DNA from: Tahibacter harae
Lineage (GTDB): Bacteria > Pseudomonadota > Gammaproteobacteria > Xanthomonadales > Rhodanobacteraceae
Direction: 5' to 3'
Assembly: GCF_024437735.1 (NCBI RefSeq)
Contig: NZ_JANFQO010000026.1
Span: 21,642 to 85,641 of the forward strand
DNA: 64,000 bases
Below the pieces are notes generated by a model. The model was not told the DNA's origin and did not search any database. It saw only the letters and a program-made list of their open reading frames with translations. A program made the position numbers and the translations under genes. How positions within the stretch are numbered: position 1 is the first letter of the stretch; every line of letters starts with the position of its first letter. This document shows, piece by piece, positions 59,460 through 64,000 of the stretch.

Positions 59460-61733
59460 TCAGCCGCCGAAGCCGTCGGCGAAGATCATGTCGACCGGGC
59501 CTGGCGCGGGCAGCACGACCAGGGTGGCCGAACGCGGCGGCAGCGCGGCGAACTGCATGCTCGCGCCGGCCGGGCCGCTGCCGGCGGCGGCCAGATGCTG
59601 GTTGTCGCCGAAGCGCCAGGCCGTCCAGCTGCCGCTCAGCGGCGCGGATATGTTCACGCTGACGTCGCGCGCGCTGGTGCTCTTGTTGAACAGCAGCAGG
59701 TAGAGCTTGTCGCCGCTGCGGTGGATGGCATAGGCCGAGACCGTATCCGGATTGCTCGCCGTGGTGCGCACCGAATCGCCGCCGACGCGGCTGAAGGCGC
59801 CGTCGTAGTTGAGGTACAGCTTGAATGCGTCCTCGGCGAAGCTGCCGGGCTCGGGCGCGACCCAGCGCATGGCAGCGTCCACGCCTTCGCGGGCGAAGAT
59901 GGCCAGGGCCTCGGCCTGGGCCAGCGCGCCGCTGACGCCGCGGTCCGGCCCCCAGTTGTATTCGCTGATGGCCAGGCGCGTGCCGGGACAGGCTTCCGCG
60001 ATCCACGCCTTCACGCGCGGGATCAGGCCGGGCTTGCTGTAGTGATAGGTCGCGTCGTCGCCGAGATCGGCGATCCACGATTCCGACACGTAATTGGGAT
60101 CGTACAGTTCCTTGAGCGAACGCAGGCGCTTGGCGGACACGCCGGCGCTTTCGGAATAGCCCAGGTTGTCGCTGTTGAAATCGACGATGCCCTCGCCCTG
60201 CGGGTAGTAGTGCAGGTCCAGATAATCGACCAGGCGCACGCCGGTCTGCTGCTGGTAGGCGCAGACCTGTTCCAGATACCACTTCACGAAGGGTTTGCCG
60301 CCGTGGGCCTGGCGGTCGGGACCGGACAGGCAGTTGCAGTCCTCCGCGTCGGCGGCCGAGGTGAACAGGTCCGGATAGCCCCAGGTCACCGGCCCGAACA
60401 CCAGCGCGCCGGGTTCCTGCTGCTTGATGCGCACGGCCAGATCGCGGCCGCGCGTCCATACCTCGGCATAGTCCGGCGCCTGCGGATGCACGTCGCGGTG
60501 GGTGGAGTTCCACAGCATGGGTTCGTTGTCCAGCGCGTACAGGCGCACGCCGCCAGCCGCGGCCGTGCCGTAGCGCGATTGCAGATGGGCGATCCAGGGC
60601 GCCCAGAAATCCGGCGTGACGTCGATGGACGTATCACTGCGCGCATTGTTCACGATGCGAAAGTGTTGCTGGCCGTTGCCGTCGGTATAGGCGTAGCGGC
60701 AGTAGCGGCCGCCTTGCGGATCGGTCGCCGTGTTCTGCGCCGGATCGCATTCGCCGTTGCCCGCGTCGGCGGTGCACCAGCCGGCCGAACCGGGTTCGTC
60801 GCATTCGTCGCGCAGCTGCGGGCCGTACTTGGCCTGGGAGAAACCCCAGCGCTTGTTGGTGCGGTCGGCGATAGGCGCCAGGCCGATGCTGGGAATCGAG
60901 ATCAGTGCCTCGCCGCCGTGAGTGCGCGCCGCATCGATGAAGGTGTCGGCGGAGTTGCCGGCCGGCGGCGTGCCCGTGCCGCCGGGGCTGTCCGGGATGT
61001 TCTGCCAGTACCAGTCGCCGGCGGTGCTGTGCACGTCGGCCTGCCAGTTGTAGCGCGTGGTCGAATTGCCGCCCCAGCGCCGCAGCGGGTAGTGCACGGC
61101 GGCGAGGCCGGCGTTTTCGCCATAGCTCACGCCGAAGATCAGCGGACTTACCGGGCGGCGGTCCTGGCCCAGATCGACGCTGACGACCTGACTGCCGCTC
61201 TGCGTGCGCGGAGTGAAGCGCAGCGCATCCAGATACACCTGGCCTTGCACACCGCCGGTGTTGTCCATCAGCTGCACGCGGCTGAAGCTGCCGCTGGCCA
61301 GGCCGGTGGAGGCATCCAGCGGAATCGTCGCCTGATGCCAGGTCGCCGCGACGATGCCGCCGGCGGTGTAGCTGGCGACATTGAGCTCGGCCAGCGCGGC
61401 AGTGCCGTCGAGCAGGCTCAGGCGCAGGTTCTGTCCGCCGCTGCTGCCGCCGTGGATCCAGAACGTCAGCGCGGTGTAGTCGGCAAGATCGTGGCTGCCG
61501 TTGGGGTCGGCGAAGAGCAGGCCGCCCCAGGCGCGCGGCAGGAAGCGGATAGAGCGCTGGCCGGCCTGCACCGGCGTGGTATTGGCCAGCGAATAGTCGG
61601 CGGCCGCGGCCCAGCTCCAGTCCTGGAAGGATGCATGCAGCACATCGTCATACAGTTCCAGCGCCTGTGCGCCCGCGGCCGGCGCCAGCAGCGCCGCCAT
61701 CCATCCGCACAAGCAACGCGAGTACCGGCGCAT
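59460..61733 (-). CDS. Secreted glycoside hydrolase family 44 (endoglucanase-like)
   Basis: A 757-residue exported enzyme. After the signal peptide (residues 1 to about 24) comes a beta-sandwich carbohydrate-binding-like domain (about 26-175). The GH44 catalytic domain (about 190-640) shows PLIFGVSYGENAG, RRWGGNSTTRYNWQADVHST and two acid residues at the expected places: E404 in LDNEPMLW (acid/base) and E591 in ISEYNWGPDRG (nucleophile). A beta domain follows (about 660-745), and the protein ends with PVDMIFADGFGG. GH44 enzymes cut beta-1,4-glucans such as carboxymethylcellulose and xyloglucan. The final motif resembles those of the giant protein and the SBBP-repeat protein here. Confidence 0.9.
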   Translation of the reverse strand: MRRYSRCLCGWMAALLAPAAGAQALELYDDVLHASFQDWSWAAAADYSLANTTPVQAGQRSIRFLPRAWGGLLFADPNGSHDLADYTALTFWIHGGSSGGQNLRLSLLDGTAALAELNVASYTAGGIVAATWHQATIPLDASTGLASGSFSRVQLMDNTGGVQGQVYLDALRFTPRTQSGSQVVSVDLGQDRRPVSPLIFGVSYGENAGLAAVHYPLRRWGGNSTTRYNWQADVHSTAGDWYWQNIPDSPGGTGTPPAGNSADTFIDAARTHGGEALISIPSIGLAPIADRTNKRWGFSQAKYGPQLRDECDEPGSAGWCTADAGNGECDPAQNTATDPQGGRYCRYAYTDGNGQQHFRIVNNARSDTSIDVTPDFWAPWIAHLQSRYGTAAAGGVRLYALDNEPMLWNSTHRDVHPQAPDYAEVWTRGRDLAVRIKQQEPGALVFGPVTWGYPDLFTSAADAEDCNCLSGPDRQAHGGKPFVKWYLEQVCAYQQQTGVRLVDYLDLHYYPQGEGIVDFNSDNLGYSESAGVSAKRLRSLKELYDPNYVSESWIADLGDDATYHYSKPGLIPRVKAWIAEACPGTRLAISEYNWGPDRGVSGALAQAEALAIFAREGVDAAMRWVAPEPGSFAEDAFKLYLNYDGAFSRVGGDSVRTTASNPDTVSAYAIHRSGDKLYLLLFNKSTSARDVSVNISAPLSGSWTAWRFGDNQHLAAAGSGPAGASMQFAALPPRSATLVVLPAPGPVDMIFADGFGG

Positions 61734-61821
61734 GAGCGTACCTCTGGGTAAGGAATGCCAGCTTAGCGGCTGCCTGTACCGCGGACGTGGCCGCCGTCAC
61801 AGCGGCGGCGCGTACCCGTGC

Positions 61822-62865
61822 TCAGTTCTGCGCAACGGGCTGTAATGGCAACGCGATGCGCACCTGCCCCTGCAGCACGGCGGCTTCGTCGGCGAATTCC
61901 TCGATCAGCGGTGTGCCGGCGCGCAGCCCTTTCACCGCGATCCAGGCCTGCAGCTTGTCGATCTCGCGCTGGCGCTCCATCAGGCTGCCGCTGTGGCTGA
62001 TCTGCACCACGCTGCCGGCGGGCAGGACGCGGCCGCGCACGGCGGTGTCCTCGGGCATGAGATCGTATTCGGCCGGCAGGGCGAGCTCGAAACGCCAGCG
62101 GCCCACATCGCGCTGCTGCGTCAGCGCCAGCGGCGCGCTGCCGGCCTTGAGGCCGTGCTGCACCACGAAGCGATGCAGCTGCAGCAGGCCGGCATCCCAG
62201 GCGCGCTTGAGCGCGGCATCGTCGCCGGTGCTGTCGACTTCCACATAGATCAGCTTGCGCGCCGGCATATCGAGTTGCTGCGGCGCGATGTCGGCGATGT
62301 CGACATTCGGAAAGGTATCGGCCAGTGCGCGCAGGTTGAGCAGGCCGCGCTCGAAATCCGGCCCGGTGAGGCGGTCCATGAACAGGCCGATATAGCGGCC
62401 GAGCACGTTCCAGCCGAAACGCTGGTCGAGGTGCAGCGGCAGTTCGCTGTCCATGCGCCAGGTGACGCGGGTTTCGTTGCTCTCGGTGCGCAGCTCGTAG
62501 CGCACCTGCGATTTGCCGAGGTTGCCGAAATCCAGTTCCAGCGCGACCGATTCGTACGGCTTGAGCGCGACGATGGTCTGGCTGCCGGAACCCACGTCGC
62601 TGCGCTCGCTGTCCCAGGCCAGCTTCGAGCCCACCGCCGCCTCGGGACCACTGTAGGTGTAGCGCGCCGCCGGATCGCGCGCGTGCCACGGCGACCATTC
62701 GTTGAAGCGGCGCAGGTTGGACAGCAGCAGCCAGACCTGCGCCTGCGGCCGCGCAATGGTGATCGAGCGTTCGACATGGGCGCGGTCCGGCAGCGCGAAG
62801 GCCAGGCCGACGAGCAGCACGGCCAGCAGCACGAACAGACCGATCAGGCGCAGCAGCATGCGCAT
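61822..62865 (-). CDS. SRPBCC-domain protein with GyrI-like C-terminal part
   Basis: A 347-residue protein with an N-terminal hydrophobic segment (residues 3-26, LLRLIGLFVLLAVLLVGLAF) acting as a signal or anchor. An SRPBCC (START-like) lipid-binding domain follows (about 28-180; VERSITIARPQAQVWLLLSN; FNEWSPWHARDPAARY). The C-terminal half (about 200-340) resembles a GyrI-like small-molecule-binding domain. Such two-domain proteins are common and of unknown function; ligand binding at the membrane is inferred. ATG 62865 and 62859 are both possible starts. Confidence 0.85.
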   Translation of the reverse strand: MRMLLRLIGLFVLLAVLLVGLAFALPDRAHVERSITIARPQAQVWLLLSNLRRFNEWSPWHARDPAARYTYSGPEAAVGSKLAWDSERSDVGSGSQTIVALKPYESVALELDFGNLGKSQVRYELRTESNETRVTWRMDSELPLHLDQRFGWNVLGRYIGLFMDRLTGPDFERGLLNLRALADTFPNVDIADIAPQQLDMPARKLIYVEVDSTGDDAALKRAWDAGLLQLHRFVVQHGLKAGSAPLALTQQRDVGRWRFELALPAEYDLMPEDTAVRGRVLPAGSVVQISHSGSLMERQREIDKLQAWIAVKGLRAGTPLIEEFADEAAVLQGQVRIALPLQPVAQN

Positions 62866-62956
62866 GGGAGGACTCCGGCGGAATTCTTGTCGAGGACGCC
62901 GATGCTAGCCCCACGGACGGCCGGTGTCGCCTGGGGCGGCGTGTGCGGCGCGCAAA

Positions 62957-62979
62957 CGAAAAACGCCGCTTGCGCGGCG
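62957..62979 (-). terminator. Intrinsic terminator downstream of metJ
   Basis: On the minus strand a cgccgc / gcggcg stem with a GCAA loop is followed by TTTTTCGTTTG. It lies 110 bases beyond the metJ stop and before the SRPBCC gene. Confidence 0.8.
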
Positions 62980-63089
62980 CTTTCGCCGTTGCCGGAAATC
63001 CGCCCCCTGCGCTGGGCACCGCAGGGAGGGCAAGCCGGTAACGTGTGTTGCGTACTGCTGTTGTTGTTGCGGTAAAGCCTGAAGCGGTA

Positions 63090-63602
63090 TTACTTGTCGG
63101 CAGCCGGCTTGGCAGCCTTGGTAGCGCGGGCGGCCTTGGCAGGAGCCGCCTTCTTCGCAGCAGCCTTCTTGGCCGGAGCCTTCTTGGCGGCAGCCTTCTT
63201 GGCGACCTTCTTCGCAGCGACCTTCTTGGTGGCCGGCTTCTTGGCGGCGACCTTCTTGGCCGGCGCTGCCTTGGCCTTGGCGACCTTCTTCGCCGGGGCC
63301 TTCTTGGCGGCTACTTTCTTGGTCGCCTTCTTCGCGGCGGGTTTCTTCGCGGTTGCTTTCTTCATGGCCATACGTTTTAGCTCCTCGTCAGTTGGCAGTG
63401 GTTGCCCAGTAAAAGCGTGCAGAAACGCCTCGCACAGCAGATCGCTGTTGGTGGCATGGCGGAGGTTGGCGACCTGCCGCCGCGTGCGTTCGTCGGAGAG
63501 CAGTCTGAGTATGTGCATCGGGATGGAGACGGTGATCTTGCGTACCGCTTCCGACTTGCTCCCGTGTTCGACATACGGGTCGATGTACGTACCTTCCGAC
63601 AT
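63090..63602 (-). CDS. metJ: Methionine repressor MetJ with H1-like C-terminal tail
   Basis: A 170-residue protein. Residues 1 to about 77 match MetJ, the S-adenosylmethionine-dependent ribbon-helix-helix repressor: [40 protein letters not shown] and [25 protein letters not shown]. coli MetJ is 105 residues long. Here the last part is replaced by a tail of about 90 residues made almost entirely of Lys, Ala, Pro, Val and Thr (repeats such as [15 protein letters not shown]), like bacterial histone H1-like proteins. The tail should bind DNA nonspecifically. ATG 63602 ([10 protein letters not shown]) fits the MetJ start; ATG 63617 would add five residues. A promoter with TTGACA lies 56 bases upstream and met-box-like repeats lie at 63770. 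Confidence 0.95.
   Translation of the reverse strand: MSEGTYIDPYVEHGSKSEAVRKITVSIPMHILRLLSDERTRRQVANLRHATNSDLLCEAFLHAFTGQPLPTDEELKRMAMKKATAKKPAAKKATKKVAAKKAPAKKVAKAKAAPAKKVAAKKPATKKVAAKKVAKKAAAKKAPAKKAAAKKAAPAKAARATKAAKPAADK
63369..63386 (-). promoter_or_regulatory. Possible internal translation start inside metJ
   Basis: On the minus strand GAGGAG (63386-63381) is followed 9 bases later by ATG (Met78; a second ATG is Met80), just where the MetJ domain ends and the Lys/Ala tail begins. The codons between (CTA AAA CGT) are A-rich, unlike the rest of the gene but typical of initiation sites. It could yield a separate H1-like peptide of about 93 residues. Confidence 0.45.
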
Positions 63603-63634
63603 ATCTCCATGACGCATGCGTTTCAACGGCGCGA

Positions 63635-63663
63635 AAATTATTCCTGTCGTCAAGCACTGTCAA
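63635..63663 (-). promoter_or_regulatory. Putative sigma-70 promoter of metJ
   Basis: On the minus strand a consensus -35, TTGACA (complement of 63658-63663), is followed by an AT-rich -10 region, AATAATTT (complement of 63635-63642), with spacing of 15 to 17 bases depending on the hexamer chosen. This would give a short leader before ATG 63602. Confidence 0.5.
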
Positions 63664-63769
63664 CAAGTTTTCGATGCGCGACAAACACATGCACGAAGCC
63701 GCGATGATTTCGTCGCGCGAAAGCGTGCTCGCGACAGCCGTGCGGAGCACGCGCGCGGAGGTCGCCGAT

Positions 63770-63793
63770 GGACGTCTGCACGTCTGAAAGTCC
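63770..63793 (-). promoter_or_regulatory. Tandem met-box-like operator
   Basis: On the minus strand AGACGTGC and AGACGTCC are adjacent 8-base units, each matching the MetJ box AGACGTCT at six of eight positions with the AGACGT core intact. A third, weaker unit (GGACTTTC) precedes them. MetJ binds tandem 8-base boxes cooperatively, and metJ lies 168 bases downstream, so autoregulation is likely. The distance from the putative promoter leaves open whether a divergent gene beyond the window is the main target. Confidence 0.6.
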
Positions 63794-64000
63794 ATCTCCG
63801 CGCAGCGCGCGGCGGCGCCACATGCGCGCTGCGCTGTTGCGCAAAACCTCGACATTCGCGCGGCAATACGCGAATTCTTAGTTATACATTTTTAATTTGA
63901 CGCAAGCCGGACAGTCCGCCGCGGCGCGGCGGCCGCGGCGCGGCCGGCCGTCGCAGCGGCGGCCGCGGAGAGCGGCGGAGCGTGCGCGCCGCGCCGCAGC
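63794..64000. other. Window end with an AT-rich island
   Basis: No gene is seen. An AT-rich stretch at about 63875-63900 stands out in very GC-rich DNA and includes TATAAC on the minus strand, which could be a second, distal -10 for metJ, but no convincing -35 is present. The last 90 bases are almost entirely G and C. Confidence 0.35.

Noticed and set aside
63090..63370. Short regular repeats near the window end, considered as a CRISPR array or tandem satellite
   Set aside because: The periodicity comes from Lys-Ala codons of the MetJ tail, stays in frame, and has no spacers.
1..64000. tRNA and rRNA genes
   Set aside because: No cloverleaf-like sequence with a T-loop consensus and no rRNA-conserved segment was noticed anywhere in the window.

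Overview
The window is about 70% GC, with dense, mostly short-spaced genes. Several neighbourhoods point to a gammaproteobacterium of the Lysobacterales (Xanthomonadales), probably Rhodanobacteraceae or a close relative: nudE-cysQ-mazG, apaG-apaH, an algZ-algR-hemC block, a metJ gene, and exported proteins that carry an (I/L)F-x-x-GF(E/G) motif near the C-terminus. This placement is inferred from gene content; no rRNA gene lies in the window.

Layout. 0-3.5 kb: a frameshifted DUF418 (YeiB-like) pseudogene, a secreted protein of unknown function, a PilZ protein, and DUF486 and DUF962 membrane proteins. 3.8-6 kb: the housekeeping operon nudE-cysQ-mazG (- strand). 6.4-22.2 kb: a 4280-residue secreted beta-helix/MBG-repeat protein (- strand, 7894-20736) between two related LuxR-type regulators. 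22.3-27 kb: apaG-apaH and a secreted beta-propeller protein with calcium-binding repeats. 27.2-33.1 kb: a cytoplasmic-type molybdenum sulfite dehydrogenase operon (soeA, soeB, a YbjQ-family gene, soeC) followed by a DUF481 outer-membrane protein. 33.1-40 kb (- strand): carboxylesterase, algZ-like kinase, algR-like regulator, hemC, then a lodA-lodB pair for a CTQ-containing amino-acid oxidase and its flavoprotein. 40.2-45.2 kb: S9 peptidase, YbaL-type antiporter and GNAT acetyltransferase. 45.2-47.6 kb: a looser patch with little coding sequence, an FHA-GGDEF diguanylate cyclase and a small membrane protein with atypical codons. 47.6-55.1 kb (- strand): glutaminase, TonB-dependent receptor, AraC regulator and a CadC-like sensor with a TolB-type propeller. 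55.6-57.9 kb: a serine beta-lactamase-family hydrolase and a bacterial GPP34/GOLPH3-family protein. 58-63.7 kb (- strand): TonB C-terminal protein, GH44 glycoside hydrolase, SRPBCC protein and metJ.

The window combines core metabolism (heme, nucleotide clean-up, sulfur and methionine control) with a large exported repertoire and c-di-GMP and two-component signalling. The most unusual items are: MetJ with a histone H1-like Lys/Ala tail of about 90 residues and a Shine-Dalgarno plus ATG at the junction; a tandem met-box-like operator upstream of it; the shared DGFE-type C-terminal motif on three exported proteins; the giant protein flanked by two regulators; and a strong minus-strand terminator at 55.24 kb that follows no recognisable gene. 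All domain calls come from reading motifs by eye; no database search was possible.
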